Of a stretch of 64,000 nt of DNA, positions 44,937 to 54,001 are shown piece by piece. The stretch is from NCBI RefSeq assembly GCF_011927945.1, contig NZ_JAATJM010000001.1:753501-817500 (forward strand). Direction: 5' to 3'. Source of the DNA: Brevundimonas alba (GTDB taxonomy: Bacteria; Pseudomonadota; Alphaproteobacteria; Caulobacterales; Caulobacteraceae). The notes below the pieces were generated by a model, which was not told the origin of the DNA, searched no databases, and saw nothing but the letters and a program-made list of their open reading frames with translations. Within the stretch, counting starts at the first letter, position 1, and every line of letters begins with the position of its first letter. The translations under genes were made by a program, and so were the position numbers.

Positions 44937-46460
44937 ATGCGGGCGCGGCTGGTCTATAGAAGAGGCGTGAGCCCGACCCAAGACCCTCTGTCGTCGCAGC
45001 CTCCCGTGGATGGGGGCGGACGTTTCGCCGCCGGCTGGCGCAACCTGCCGCGCCGCAGCCGGGGCCTGTCGTTGCGGACCCTCGTCATCCTCCGCTGGAT
45101 GGCGATCGCCGGCCAGAGCGCGACGGTGACGGTGGCGACCGGCTGGTTCCATTTCGACCTGCCCCTGTGGGGTTGCCTGGCCGTGATCGCGGCCAGCGTG
45201 GCCATGAACCTGAACGCGACGGCCCGGCTTAAGCGCAGCGACGGTTCGGCGCCTGACGGAGCGCTGACAGCCGCCCATCTTGGCTTCGACATCCTGCAGC
45301 TGTCGGCCCTGCTGGCCCTGACCGGCGGGCTACAGAACCCCTTCTGTCTGCTGCTGGTGGCGCCAGTCACCGTCGCCGCGGCCTCCCTGCCGGGGCGGCA
45401 GGCGGCGCTGATGGGACTGCTGGTGCTGGCCGCAACCGTGGCCCTGTTCTTCTTCTCCATGCCCCTGCCGTGGCAGGCGGGAACGGAGCTGAACCTGCCG
45501 CCGCTCTACCGCTTCGGCATCGGTCTGGCCCTGATCACCGGCGTGGTCTTCACCTCTGCCTACGCGTGGCGGGTGGCGGCGGACGCGGAGAAGCTGGAGC
45601 TGGCGCTGGCGACGACGCAGGACGTGCTGCAGCGCGAGCAGCGGCTGGCGGCGCTCGGCGGGCTGGCGGCGGCGGCGGCCCATGAGCTGGGCACGCCGCT
45701 GGCCACCATCCAGGTCGTCGCCCGCGAACTGCTCCGCGCCTCCGCCAAGGACGGCCCCGCCGCCGAGGACGCCGCCCTGATCCTGCAGCAGGCCGAGCGC
45801 TGCCGGGACATCCTGAAACAGCTGTCGCAGCAGCCCGAGGAGGGCGATTCCGCCTTCGCCGAAGTCGGACTGAAGGCGCTGCTGGAAGAGGTGGTCGAAC
45901 CCCACCGGGGCTTCGATCTGGCCTTCGATGTAAACGTGCGGACCGCATCCGGCGAGGCCGCGCCGCGCGTGCGCCGACTGCCGGAGGTGGTGCACGGTCT
46001 CTCGACCTTGGTCGAAAACGCCGCCGATTTCGCTAACAGCCGGGTGCGGGTGCAGGCGCTGGTCGACGCCGGCTTCATCGAGATCGAGGTCGTCGACGAC
46101 GGCCCCGGCATTCCGCCCGACATCCTGCCGCGGCTGGGCGAGCCCTATGTGACCAGCCGGCCGCAGGGCAAGGCGCGGCGCGCCCTCTCGGCCCAGATCG
46201 CCGCCTCCGTCGCCGCCGCCGCGCCGGGCCGCAAGGGCAAGAAGGCCGGCAAGGCCGCGCCGGCGCCCGAGACCATCGCTCCGAGCCAGGGTGGGATGGG
46301 CCTCGGCTTCTTCATCGCCCGCACCCTGCTGGAACGCACGGGCGGCCGGGTGGCCGTGGGCGCCGGAGATGGCGGGCCGACGCCGCAGAAGGGGCAGCCC
46401 AAGGGCGCGCGCGTCGCCGTGCGCTGGCCCCGTCCGGCGCTCGAGGTCGCCCCGTCGTGA
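44937..46460 (+). CDS. regB: redox sensor histidine kinase RegB/PrrB/ActS
   Basis: A 507-residue kinase with six hydrophobic segments in its N-terminal half (about residues 40-215). The conserved quinone-binding box GGLQNPF is at 130-136. The phospho-acceptor is His249 in AAAHELGTPLATI, followed by an ATPase domain ([27 protein letters not shown]). An Ala/Lys-rich insertion occurs in the ATP lid (GRKGKKAGKAAP). The redox cysteine found just after the H-box in RegB may be Cys in AERCRDILKQL. ATG at 44937 follows GGCAGGA; GTG at 44967 is an alternative, with a TATAGA just ahead of it, which would be a leaderless start. Confidence 0.88.
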   Translation: MRARLVYRRGVSPTQDPLSSQPPVDGGGRFAAGWRNLPRRSRGLSLRTLVILRWMAIAGQSATVTVATGWFHFDLPLWGCLAVIAASVAMNLNATARLKRSDGSAPDGALTAAHLGFDILQLSALLALTGGLQNPFCLLLVAPVTVAAASLPGRQAALMGLLVLAATVALFFFSMPLPWQAGTELNLPPLYRFGIGLALITGVVFTSAYAWRVAADAEKLELALATTQDVLQREQRLAALGGLAAAAAHELGTPLATIQVVARELLRASAKDGPAAEDAALILQQAERCRDILKQLSQQPEEGDSAFAEVGLKALLEEVVEPHRGFDLAFDVNVRTASGEAAPRVRRLPEVVHGLSTLVENAADFANSRVRVQALVDAGFIEIEVVDDGPGIPPDILPRLGEPYVTSRPQGKARRALSAQIAASVAAAAPGRKGKKAGKAAPAPETIAPSQGGMGLGFFIARTLLERTGGRVAVGAGDGGPTPQKGQPKGARVAVRWPRPALEVAPS

Positions 46461-46527
46461 TGTCGCACCCCCGCCCTGAACCTTGACCGCAGGCCCGCCG
46501 TTACCGACTTCAGGCGCAAGGAGAACG

Positions 46528-47085
46528 ATGATGCCCGAGACCGAAGCCCGGATCGCCGCCCTTGCGGACAAGACCCTCCTCTTGCTTGACGACGATAACG
46601 CCCTGCGCACGCGGCTGGGCCGCGCCCTTGAGAGCCGCGGCTTCGAGGTGACCACTGCCGGATCGGTGGCCGAGGCCCGCGAGGCCCTGCGCACCTCCGT
46701 CCCCGCCTTCGCCGTTCTGGACATGCGGCTCGAGGACGGCAACGGGCTCAGGGTCGTCGAGGCCATCCGCGACCAGCGCGAGGACAGCCGCATCGTCATG
46801 CTGACCGGCTACGGCGCGATCGCCACCGCTGTCGCGGCGGTGAAGGCCGGGGCTGTCGACTATCTGCAGAAGCCCGCCGACGCCGACGACGTGGTCAAGG
46901 CCCTGCTGATGACCGGCGAGGCGCCCGAGCCGCCCGAGAACCCCATGAGCGCCGACCGCGTTCGCTGGGAGCACATCCAGCGGGTCTATGAGCTCTGCGA
47001 CCACAACGTCTCCGAAACCGCCCGCCGTCTCGGCATGCACCGGCGGACCCTGCAGCGCATCCTGGCCAAGCGCGCGCCGCGCTGA
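46528..47085 (+). CDS. regA: response regulator RegA/PrrA/ActR
   Basis: A 185-residue regulator. The receiver domain has LLLDDDNAL, the phosphorylated Asp65 in FAVLDMRLEDGNG and Lys in YLQKPADADDV. A Pro/Glu linker leads to a Fis-type helix-turn-helix (SETARRLGMHRRTLQRILAK), the almost invariant C-terminus of RegA/ActR. It controls respiration, carbon and nitrogen genes in response to redox state. Start at ATG 46528 (followed by a second ATG) behind AAGGAGA. It lies 67 bases after regB. Confidence 0.9.
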   Translation: MMPETEARIAALADKTLLLLDDDNALRTRLGRALESRGFEVTTAGSVAEAREALRTSVPAFAVLDMRLEDGNGLRVVEAIRDQREDSRIVMLTGYGAIATAVAAVKAGAVDYLQKPADADDVVKALLMTGEAPEPPENPMSADRVRWEHIQRVYELCDHNVSETARRLGMHRRTLQRILAKRAPR

Positions 47086-47146
47086 CCGCTCCTTGCGGCC
47101 AGCCGGCCCGCCGGGCAGTGTTCCCCGCCTGAACCGGGGGACAGAC

Positions 47147-47617
47147 ATGAAGTTCGATATGATCGCGCTGGCCGTAACGGGCGCGGCGTGCGTGGCGGCC
47201 GTGACAGGTTGCACCTGGCTGCTGTCGGGCTTTGCGCCCGGCTTCTCGGCGGCGGCGGTGTTTCTGGAAGCCGACATCATCGTCAAGCTGGTGATGATCC
47301 TGCTCATGCTTCTGACACTGCCGATCCTCGTCCTCGGGGGCATCGGACTGGCGACGCGAAGCGCGGCCCGACCCATGGGCATGAGCCTGCGCATAATCGC
47401 CCTCGTGTGCGTCCTGCTCGGCGGACTCGCCGCCGGCTACAGCTGGATGAACATCCAGTCGGCCATCGCCGTGGTGGGGCCGGTCAGTTTCGAGGTCGTC
47501 GCCCCCTCCTATGCCGAGGCCCTGATGGCCTTCGCCTGCGGCCTGTTCGTGGCCACACTGGCTCTCGCGTTCGCCGTCGGCGCGGGCCTGCGCGCCGGAG
47601 CTCGACCCAAGGCGTGA
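47147..47617 (+). CDS. hypothetical membrane protein
   Basis: A 156-residue protein with four hydrophobic segments (about 6-30, 40-65, 75-100 and 115-145) and a short basic C-terminus (GLRAGARPKA). No family recognised. ATG at 47147 follows GGGGGACAGAC. It is the last gene of the RegB/RegA side, ends at a bidirectional terminator and converges with pnp. Confidence 0.65.
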   Translation: MKFDMIALAVTGAACVAAVTGCTWLLSGFAPGFSAAAVFLEADIIVKLVMILLMLLTLPILVLGGIGLATRSAARPMGMSLRIIALVCVLLGGLAAGYSWMNIQSAIAVVGPVSFEVVAPSYAEALMAFACGLFVATLALAFAVGAGLRAGARPKA

Positions 47618-47650
47618 AAAAGGCCCCGGCGTTTCCGCCGGGGCCCTCTT
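47617..47650. terminator. bidirectional terminator between the RegA side and pnp
   Basis: A perfect 10-base stem (GGCCCCGGCG/CGCCGGGGCC) with a TTTC loop. On the minus strand it is followed by TTTTTCA, giving a canonical intrinsic terminator for pnp about 25 bases after its stop. On the plus strand CTCTTCATTT follows, a weaker T-run for the membrane protein gene. Confidence 0.8.
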
Positions 47651-47673
47651 CATTTCAGCGATGACGCCGGAGA

Positions 47674-49917
47674 TTAGTCCCGACGACGGCCGCGGCCGCG
47701 GTCGCCGCCGCGATCACGATCGCCACCTTCGCGCTTGGGACGGCCGCCGGTGTCTTCCGACATCGGCGCTTCGCCACGCTCGGCGCGCTCGGCGTTGATC
47801 TTGTCGGTCAGGTCCTCGCCGGTTTCCTGATCGACGACCTTCATCGACAGCTTGGTCTTGCCGCGATCGTCCATGCCCAGGAATTTCACCTTCACTTCCT
47901 GACCTTCGGTCAGGACGTCGGCGGGGTTGGCGACGCGTTCCATCGAGATCTGCGACACGTGGACGAGGCCGTCCTTGGCGCCGAAGAAGTTCACGAAGGC
48001 GCCGAAGTCGACGACCTTCACGACCTTGCCGGAGTAGATCATGCCGGGCTCGGGCTCAGACACGATCGACGAGATCCAGTTCTTGGCGGCGTCGATCTTC
48101 TCTTGCTCGGAGGCGGCGATCTTCACCGTGCCGTCGTCCTCGATGTTGATCTTGGCGCCGGTCTTTTCGACGATCTCGCGGATGATCTTGCCGCCCGTGC
48201 CGATGATGTCGCGGATCTTGTCGGTCGGAACCTTGATCTGCTCGATCTTCGGAGCGAACTCGCCCAGCTCGGTGCGGGCGCCGTCGATGGCCTTGTCCAT
48301 CTCGTCGAGGATGTGCAGGCGGCCGGCCGAAGCCTGGGCGATCGCCTTGCGCATGATCTCTTCGGTGATGCCCGCGACCTTGATGTCCATCTGCAGCGAG
48401 GTGATGCCTTCGCGCGTGCCGGCCACCTTGAAGTCCATGTCGCCGAGGTGATCTTCGTCACCCAGGATGTCGGACAGGATGGCGAACTCGCCCGAGGGCT
48501 CGAGGATCAGGCCCATGGCGATGCCGGAGACCGGACGCTTCAGCGGCACGCCGGCGTCCATCAGGGCCAGCGACGAACCGCAGACCGTGGCCATCGACGA
48601 GGAGCCGTTGGACTCGGTGATCTCCGACACCAGACGGATGGTGTAGGGGAATTCTTCCGACGACGGCAGCATCGGACGGATCGCCCGCCAGGCCAGCTTG
48701 CCGTGACCGATTTCCCGACGGCCCGCGCCGCCCATACGTCCGGTCTCGCCGACCGAATAGGGAGGGAAGTTGTAGTGGAGCAGGAACTTCTCCTTGTACG
48801 TCCCGCTCAGGGCGTCGACGTACTGCTCGTCCTCGCCGGTGCCGAGCGTGGCGACGACGATGGCCTGGGTCTCACCGCGGGTGAACAGGGCCGAGCCGTG
48901 GGTGCGCGGGAAGACGCCGACTTCCGAGACGATGGCCCGGACCTTGTCGAGGGCGCGGCCGTCGACGCGGTGACCGTTGTCAATGATGTCGCGACGCAGG
49001 ACGTGGGCTTCGCATTCCTTGAACGCCGTGGCGAATTTGGAAGCGTCGACGCCGTCCGGGTTCTCGTCGGTCTTCACCAGCTTGGCGGCGGCGGCCTTCT
49101 TGGCCGTGTCGACGCCCGAGCGGCGGTCGTATTTGCCGACGTGGGTGTAGGCGGCCTTGATGTCCTCGCCGACCAGCGACTGGATCGAGGCGACGATGTC
49201 GGAGACGTCGTCGGCCTGGAAGTCGAAGGGCTCCTTGGCGGCGTGCTCGGCCAGGTCGATGATCGCGTCGATCACCGGCTGCATGCCGCGATGCGCGAAC
49301 ATCAGGGCATTCAGCATGATTTCTTCCGAAAGCTCCTTGGCTTCGGATTCGACCATCATCAGGGCGTCCTGGGTGCCGGCGACGACGAGGTCGAGCTGGC
49401 TGTCAGGCATCTGGTCGAGGGTCGGGTTCAGCACGAACTCGCCGTCGATGTAGCCGACGCGGGCCGAGCCGATCGGGCCCATGAAGGGGACGCCCGAGAT
49501 GGTCAGGGCGGCCGAGGCGGCGATCATGCCCAGCACGTCCGGGTCGTTCTCCATGTCGTGCTGGAGGACCGTGACGACGACCTGGGTCTCGTTCTTGAAG
49601 CCCTTGACGAACAGCGGGCGGATCGGACGGTCGATCAGGCGGGAGACCAGCGTCTCCTTCTCGGTCGGACGGCCTTCACGCTTGAAATAGCCACCCGGGA
49701 TCTTGCCGGCGGCGAAGGTCTTTTCCTGGTAGTTGACGGTCAGCGGGAAGAAATCCAGGCCCGGCTTGGGCGCGCGGCCGTAGACGACGGTGGCCAGAAC
49801 CACGGTCTCGCCGTAGGTCGCCAGCACGGCGCCGTCGGCCTGACGGGCGATGCGGCCCGTTTCCAGCGTCAGCGGGCGCCCGGCCCACTCGATCGTCTTG
49901 CGTTTGATATCGAACAT
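47674..49917 (-). CDS. pnp: polynucleotide phosphorylase
   Basis: A 747-residue 3'-5' exoribonuclease that uses phosphate and is part of the RNA degradosome. Two RNase PH domains ([22 protein letters not shown] in the first; [16 protein letters not shown], catalytic-core residues around [17 protein letters not shown] in the second) are followed by a KH domain ([13 protein letters not shown]) and an S1 domain ([17 protein letters not shown]). The C-terminal tail is Arg/Gly/Asp-rich ([15 protein letters not shown]), which may contact RNA or a degradosome partner. It is 247 bases behind rpsO, with a hairpin between. Confidence 0.97.
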   Translation of the reverse strand: MFDIKRKTIEWAGRPLTLETGRIARQADGAVLATYGETVVLATVVYGRAPKPGLDFFPLTVNYQEKTFAAGKIPGGYFKREGRPTEKETLVSRLIDRPIRPLFVKGFKNETQVVVTVLQHDMENDPDVLGMIAASAALTISGVPFMGPIGSARVGYIDGEFVLNPTLDQMPDSQLDLVVAGTQDALMMVESEAKELSEEIMLNALMFAHRGMQPVIDAIIDLAEHAAKEPFDFQADDVSDIVASIQSLVGEDIKAAYTHVGKYDRRSGVDTAKKAAAAKLVKTDENPDGVDASKFATAFKECEAHVLRRDIIDNGHRVDGRALDKVRAIVSEVGVFPRTHGSALFTRGETQAIVVATLGTGEDEQYVDALSGTYKEKFLLHYNFPPYSVGETGRMGGAGRREIGHGKLAWRAIRPMLPSSEEFPYTIRLVSEITESNGSSSMATVCGSSLALMDAGVPLKRPVSGIAMGLILEPSGEFAILSDILGDEDHLGDMDFKVAGTREGITSLQMDIKVAGITEEIMRKAIAQASAGRLHILDEMDKAIDGARTELGEFAPKIEQIKVPTDKIRDIIGTGGKIIREIVEKTGAKINIEDDGTVKIAASEQEKIDAAKNWISSIVSEPEPGMIYSGKVVKVVDFGAFVNFFGAKDGLVHVSQISMERVANPADVLTEGQEVKVKFLGMDDRGKTKLSMKVVDQETGEDLTDKINAERAERGEAPMSEDTGGRPKREGGDRDRGGDRGRGRRRD

Positions 49918-50109
49918 GTTTCGTCTTTCGTATCCCGCGGGCGGATTCCGCGCGGGGTCCCATCAGTGGGTGGAGCGTCGGGCGTTCAGTCCTTCGGTCC
50001 ATGGACGTCCGCGCCATCGCGGCCCGCCCGGGAAGCAAAGAGGACCGGTGTGGCCCTCGCGTACTGCGCCGGATAATCCCGCGGCGCACAGGTCGTTCTG
50101 GATGCGGAA

Positions 50110-50136
50110 CGAGGCGCGGACATGGCCCGCGCCTCG
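50110..50136 (-). terminator. hairpin between rpsO and pnp
   Basis: On the minus strand CGAGGCGCGG, a short loop, CCGCGCCTCG form a perfect 10-base stem about 29 bases after the rpsO stop. It is not followed by a good T-run, so it is more likely a partial terminator or processing point, as found between these two genes in other bacteria. The remainder of the 247-base gap contains a small palindrome (GTCCATGGAC) and no gene. Confidence 0.5.
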
Positions 50137-50164
50137 AAATCTCTATCCGCTCGTCCCCTTCGCC

Positions 50165-50434
50165 TTAGCGGCGCAGGTTCAGCTTGGTGATCAGCGCGGT
50201 GTAGCGCTCGCGATCGACCTTCGACAGGTGGTCAAGAAGGCGACGACGCTGCGAGACCATCTTGAGCAGGCCGCGGCGCGAGTGGTTGTCCTTCTTGTGC
50301 GTCTTGAAGTGCTCGGTGAGGTTGGCGATGCGTTCCGAGAGGATCGCGACCTGGACCTCGGCCGAACCGGTGTCCGCTTCGCTGCGGGCGTTGTCGGCGA
50401 TGACTTCGTGCTTGCGTTCAGCAGTAATCGACAT
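50165..50434 (-). CDS. rpsO: 30S ribosomal protein S15
   Basis: An 89-residue ribosomal protein of standard length. Family segments are [46 protein letters not shown] (here [12 protein letters not shown]) and [13 protein letters not shown]. It binds 16S rRNA early in small subunit assembly. ATG at 50434 behind AGGAGCTACCCG. It lies ten bases after truB and is part of the truB-rpsO-pnp series. Confidence 0.97.
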   Translation of the reverse strand: MSITAERKHEVIADNARSEADTGSAEVQVAILSERIANLTEHFKTHKKDNHSRRGLLKMVSQRRRLLDHLSKVDRERYTALITKLNLRR

Positions 50435-50444
50435 CGGGTAGCTC

Positions 50445-51377
50445 CTACTGGAGGTTAAATACGCGGTCGGGTTCTAGCCGGCCGGCCCGCAACTGACCGA
50501 GAGCGACGAGGGTCTGGCCCTGAAAGGCTGAAACGGTTCTGGAGCCCTCCCGAAGGCGGCTCTTGAGCGTTTCGACCTGTCTGGGGAGCAGAACGATCGG
50601 CCGTCCCTGCCGAAGCGAGAAGGCGTCTTGATCCGTCACGGCCAGCTCCGGGATGTCGTCCAGGGCGGTCGCGACGGGAAGCAAGCCTTCCGAGGCGGCG
50701 TCCCTATGCACCAGATCGGTCAGGAAATCCAGCGATACGGCGTTTTCCGTCGAGAACGGCCCGACCCGCTCGCGCCGCAGGGCCGAAACATGCCCGTCGG
50801 CCCCCAGCGCCGCCGCCAGATCGCGGGCCAGCGACCGGACATAGACGCCCTTGCCGGTGCGAATGGTGATCTCGACGTGGTCCGCATCCGGCGCACTGGT
50901 CACCCCCGCCTCGTGGATCGTCACCCGGCGGGAGGCCAGCTCGAACTCGGCGCCGTCGCGGGCCAGGTCATAGGCCCGCTGGCCGTCGACCTTGATGGCG
51001 GAGAACTGCGGCGGGACCTGATCGATCTCGCCCACGAAGACCGGAAGCGCCGCGCGCACCGCCTCGACGGAGGGGCGCACGTCCGACCGGCCGACGATCT
51101 CGCCTTCGCGATCGAGGCTGTCCGTCGAAATCCCCCAGTTGACGGTGAAGCGATAGACCTTCTGCGCCTCCATCATGAAGGGCACCGTCTTGGTCGCCTC
51201 GCCGAGCGCGATGGGCAGGATGCCCGAGGCTAGCGGATCCAGCGTCCCGGCGTGACCGGCCTTCTGGGCGTTGAACAGGCGGCGAATCTTCGAGACCGCG
51301 TCCGTCGAACCCATCTCCAGCGGCTTGTCGAGGCAAACCCAGCCGTTGACCACGTCGCCCTTCTTGCGGCGGCCCAT
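50445..51377 (-). CDS. truB: tRNA pseudouridine(55) synthase
   Basis: A 310-residue enzyme that makes pseudouridine 55 in the T-loop of tRNAs. Catalytic Asp47 lies in [23 protein letters not shown]. Other marks are [51 protein letters not shown], and [17 protein letters not shown] at 51377 overlaps the rbfA stop by one base (TGATG), so the two are coupled. A longer in-frame extension upstream overlaps rbfA completely and is not protein-like. Confidence 0.95.
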   Translation of the reverse strand: MGRRKKGDVVNGWVCLDKPLEMGSTDAVSKIRRLFNAQKAGHAGTLDPLASGILPIALGEATKTVPFMMEAQKVYRFTVNWGISTDSLDREGEIVGRSDVRPSVEAVRAALPVFVGEIDQVPPQFSAIKVDGQRAYDLARDGAEFELASRRVTIHEAGVTSAPDADHVEITIRTGKGVYVRSLARDLAAALGADGHVSALRRERVGPFSTENAVSLDFLTDLVHRDAASEGLLPVATALDDIPELAVTDQDAFSLRQGRPIVLLPRQVETLKSRLREGSRTVSAFQGQTLVALGQLRAGRLEPDRVFNLQ

Positions 51378-51820
51378 CAGTCGTCTTCGTCGGTGTCGGG
51401 CCGGACGATGTCCGCCTGCACCCGCGGATCGTCGAGCAGGCGGTTGAGCCGTTCGGCGGCCGCGAAGCTCTCGTCGTGACGGAAGCGCAGGTCGGGGGTG
51501 AAACGCATGTCGATGTGGCGACCCAGCGCCCCGCGCAGGAATTTGGCGTGAGCGTTCAGCGCCTTGACGATGCCGTCGACCTGGCCGGCGACCGGCGCGG
51601 TGTCGACACCCGCCCCCAGGGGCTCGACGAAACAGGTGGCGTGTTTCAGGTCCGGCGAGAGCCGCACCTCGGTGACCGTGATCGAAACGCCGACCAGGGC
51701 CTCGTCGCGGATCTCGTTCTCGCGCATGACCTCGACAAGGGCATGGCGGATCATCTCGGACGCCCGCAGCTGGCGCTGGCTGACGGTCCCGGCCTTGGGA
51801 TTGGGTTTGCGGCTGCTCAT
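51377..51820 (-). CDS. rbfA: ribosome-binding factor A
   Basis: A 147-residue 30S maturation factor. It has [18 protein letters not shown], the conserved [24 protein letters not shown], and the KH-fold segment [29 protein letters not shown]. It acts in late 16S rRNA processing and cold adaptation. It is followed directly by truB; upstream it is separated from infB by three unrelated genes, unlike the common infB-rbfA adjacency. Confidence 0.95.
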   Translation of the reverse strand: MSSRKPNPKAGTVSQRQLRASEMIRHALVEVMRENEIRDEALVGVSITVTEVRLSPDLKHATCFVEPLGAGVDTAPVAGQVDGIVKALNAHAKFLRGALGRHIDMRFTPDLRFRHDESFAAAERLNRLLDDPRVQADIVRPDTDEDD

Positions 51821-51880
51821 CTCGTGTCCTCGTCGCCCGCCGGGGCTCGGACCCGGCTCGAAAAAGCGAAGAGGCGGGGT

Positions 51881-52600
51881 CTAGGCTTCGGGGCCTGCGG
51901 TGTCCAGTTCCGCCCGGTCGATCGCCGCCAGCAGCTCCGCCGAGACGATGGACCGGAACGGGCGCACGGGAAGGCCGGCGGCGTTCAGCCCGCCCGCCGT
52001 CCAGTGATTGCACAGGTGGGCGACCGAGAAGGTTTCGCGGCTGGCGAAGAACCGGGCGTCGTCGCCCTCCCGCGCGGCGGCGATGCGCGGAGCTCCGGAG
52101 GAGACATCCAGCGACGCCTCGATGTGGGCGGCGAGCGCCTCGAACCCGGCGGGCGTCAGGCGGAAGGTGCGGCGGCCCTCCTCGGCGAAGGCGGCGCGGG
52201 GATCGCGCTGGGCCGGGTCGAGCATGATCACCGAGGGGTTGCCGGGCCGGAAGAAGGCGCGCGCCCCGTCCGGCAGCCGGCTCTCGATCGGGCTCTGGTC
52301 GACATAGAATCTGGCGTCGCCCCAGCCGATCAGTATCCAGTCGCCGGGCGCAAGCTGACGAACCGCGTCGGCCAGCGGCCCGGGGCGGGCCTCGATCGCG
52401 GCGCGGGGCACGGCCAGGTCGGTGTGGAAGCCGTTGTCGAGCAGGTGCAGTTCGACCGCCTGCGCCCCGTCGGCGGCCTGCCAGCGGACGGCGTCGCCGG
52501 GCAGGGTCCACGTCCATACGGCGGCGACGGCCCCCACCAAGGCGGCGGCGATGAACAGGCGCAGCCCGGTGCGCTCCCTGCGGCGGCGGATCGGCTTCAT
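51881..52600 (-). CDS. DUF2459/TIGR02117 family protein
   Basis: A 239-residue protein with an N-terminal membrane helix (about residues 14-34) preceded by basic residues. The family pattern includes [39 protein letters not shown] and the conserved C-terminal [18 protein letters not shown], with a Cys-Asn-His triad-like motif that suggests an enzyme of the NlpC-like fold, though function is unproven. ATG at 52600 overlaps the upstream gene's stop by four bases. It separates infB from rbfA together with two upstream genes. Confidence 0.8.
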   Translation of the reverse strand: MKPIRRRRERTGLRLFIAAALVGAVAAVWTWTLPGDAVRWQAADGAQAVELHLLDNGFHTDLAVPRAAIEARPGPLADAVRQLAPGDWILIGWGDARFYVDQSPIESRLPDGARAFFRPGNPSVIMLDPAQRDPRAAFAEEGRRTFRLTPAGFEALAAHIEASLDVSSGAPRIAAAREGDDARFFASRETFSVAHLCNHWTAGGLNAAGLPVRPFRSIVSAELLAAIDRAELDTAGPEA

Positions 52601-53271
52601 CGGGCCTCGAAGGTCCAGGCCCCGCACAGGGCCGCGGGCGGCGTCTCGCCGCCGATGACGAAGCCGGGCCGGAACAGCATCACATCCACGCGCGACCCCC
52701 GATGCAGCAGGGCAACAACCCCGGCAGGCTCGCCGCCGCAGAGTTTCAGCGGCGGGGCGGCCTGTCCCCGGGCGGGCGGGACCACGGCCCGCAGCTCGAC
52801 CTGGGCGTCGGCGGGGGCGTTCAACCGGGCAGCGAAAGTCTGGCCGGGCGCAAAGGACTCGCGGCCGAAGGCGATGCGCAGGGGCCGGGTGCGCAGCGTG
52901 TCGCCCGTCTCGAACCGCAGCTCGGCGCGGACCATGGTCAGGGAACCGGCGGCCTCACGCGTGTCGGCGTCCGCCGGGCCATATTCGCCACTCAATATGG
53001 CGGTCGAGCCGGGGGTGGCGGCGAGCGGACCGCCGGCGCCCTTCACGGCCGCCTTGAGGCCCTGGAAACCATCCGCCGCGCCGGACGGGAGGCGGCCGGC
53101 CCAGTCGGCGACGCGTCTGGCGGCGGGCACGGCCTCGTAGCGGACGGCCTCCCAGGCGGCGACGGTCTGCTTTTGCTCGATGGCCAGCAGGAACAGCACC
53201 AGGCAGACGAAGGCGAGCACGCCGGCGAGGCGTTTCAGCGCGGTCTGGGGTCTGGCCGTGGCGGCGGTCAT
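52597..53271 (-). CDS. hypothetical membrane-anchored protein
   Basis: A 224-residue protein with one N-terminal hydrophobic helix (about residues 12-32, [17 protein letters not shown]). The rest is predicted outside the cytoplasm, Ala/Gly/Pro-rich, with two cysteines near the end (LKLCGGEP and AALCGAW) that might pair, and a beta-strand character at [15 protein letters not shown]. No family recognised. It is coupled to the DUF2459 gene downstream (overlap ATGA). Confidence 0.65.
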   Translation of the reverse strand: MTAATARPQTALKRLAGVLAFVCLVLFLLAIEQKQTVAAWEAVRYEAVPAARRVADWAGRLPSGAADGFQGLKAAVKGAGGPLAATPGSTAILSGEYGPADADTREAAGSLTMVRAELRFETGDTLRTRPLRIAFGRESFAPGQTFAARLNAPADAQVELRAVVPPARGQAAPPLKLCGGEPAGVVALLHRGSRVDVMLFRPGFVIGGETPPAALCGAWTFEAR

Positions 53272-53310
53272 GTCCGCAACCCTAGCGAGGGTCGGCGGCG
53301 AGGTGAACGC

Positions 53311-53823
53311 CTATCGCCCCACAGGGGCGCCGCTGTCGTCGAGGGTCGGCGCCGGCGGCATCGACCACTCGCCGCGCCACGAATAGGACAGCTGCACGCA
53401 GTGGCGGTAGGCGCCGTCCGGCCAGCGGCCGACGGCATGGAGCGTCAGGGGCCGGCCGAGGCGGACGCGGCCCAGCACCAGCCAGGCCTCTTCGGCCGCG
53501 GGGCAGAGGGCGCGCGTCAGTCCGCGGCCGTCGCCTTCCGGCGCGATGGCGTAGATGGAGGTTTCGGTCGAACCAGTCGGCAGGACGCGCCGCACGGCGT
53601 CGGGACCGCCGCGCCGGATGTCGGCCGCGCCGCGCTGCGAGGTGGAGATGATGCGCCGGACGCTGATGGCGCCGAACAGGCCGCGGTCGGCCTCGAGCGT
53701 CACGCCGCGCGTCAGGGCCTGCGTCACCCGGTCGGAGGCATCATACGCGAGGTAGCGGGTCTCGGCCGTGGCCGGACCGGCGACGGAAACGATGGCGAGG
53801 ACGGCGATCACGAGGCTGCGCAT
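53311..53823 (-). CDS. hypothetical exported protein
   Basis: A 170-residue protein with a signal peptide (MRSLVIAVLAIVSVAGPATA/E). The mature part, starting ETRYLAYDASDRVTQALTRG, has LCPAAEEAWLVLGRVRLG and HCVQLSYSWRGEWSMPP, with two cysteines likely to form a disulfide in the periplasm. No family recognised. It lies 39 bases upstream of the membrane-anchored gene on the same strand and just after the 139-base repeat that follows infB. Confidence 0.65.
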   Translation of the reverse strand: MRSLVIAVLAIVSVAGPATAETRYLAYDASDRVTQALTRGVTLEADRGLFGAISVRRIISTSQRGAADIRRGGPDAVRRVLPTGSTETSIYAIAPEGDGRGLTRALCPAAEEAWLVLGRVRLGRPLTLHAVGRWPDGAYRHCVQLSYSWRGEWSMPPAPTLDDSGAPVGR

Positions 53824-53862
53824 GTCACTTCATCCGCGATGCATAAGGCGAAACGGCGGCGC

Positions 53863-54001
53863 TTTTCCTCCCCATATCATGGGGAGGTGGATCGGCGCGA
53901 AGCGGCGAGACGGAGGGGCTGGTTCCCGACCACGACCGTTGCGCGTCCGAGAACCCCTCCACCACTTCGTGGTCCCCCTCCCCGCGGAGCGGGGAGGAAA
54001 A
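53863..54001. repeat. MITE-like element with terminal inverted repeats
   Basis: A 139-base element bounded by perfect 11-base inverted repeats (TTTTCCTCCCC at the left, GGGGAGGAAAA at the right). Each end is itself a hairpin (CCTCCCC-N7-GGGGAGG, at 53867-53887 and 53977-53997). The inner parts, GTGGATCGGCGCGAAG and CCACCACTTCGTGG, are only partly complementary. It has no coding capacity and abuts the infB stop codon, where its right hairpin could end infB transcription. The layout is the same as in the element at 17881-18040 but with different sequence. Confidence 0.68.
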
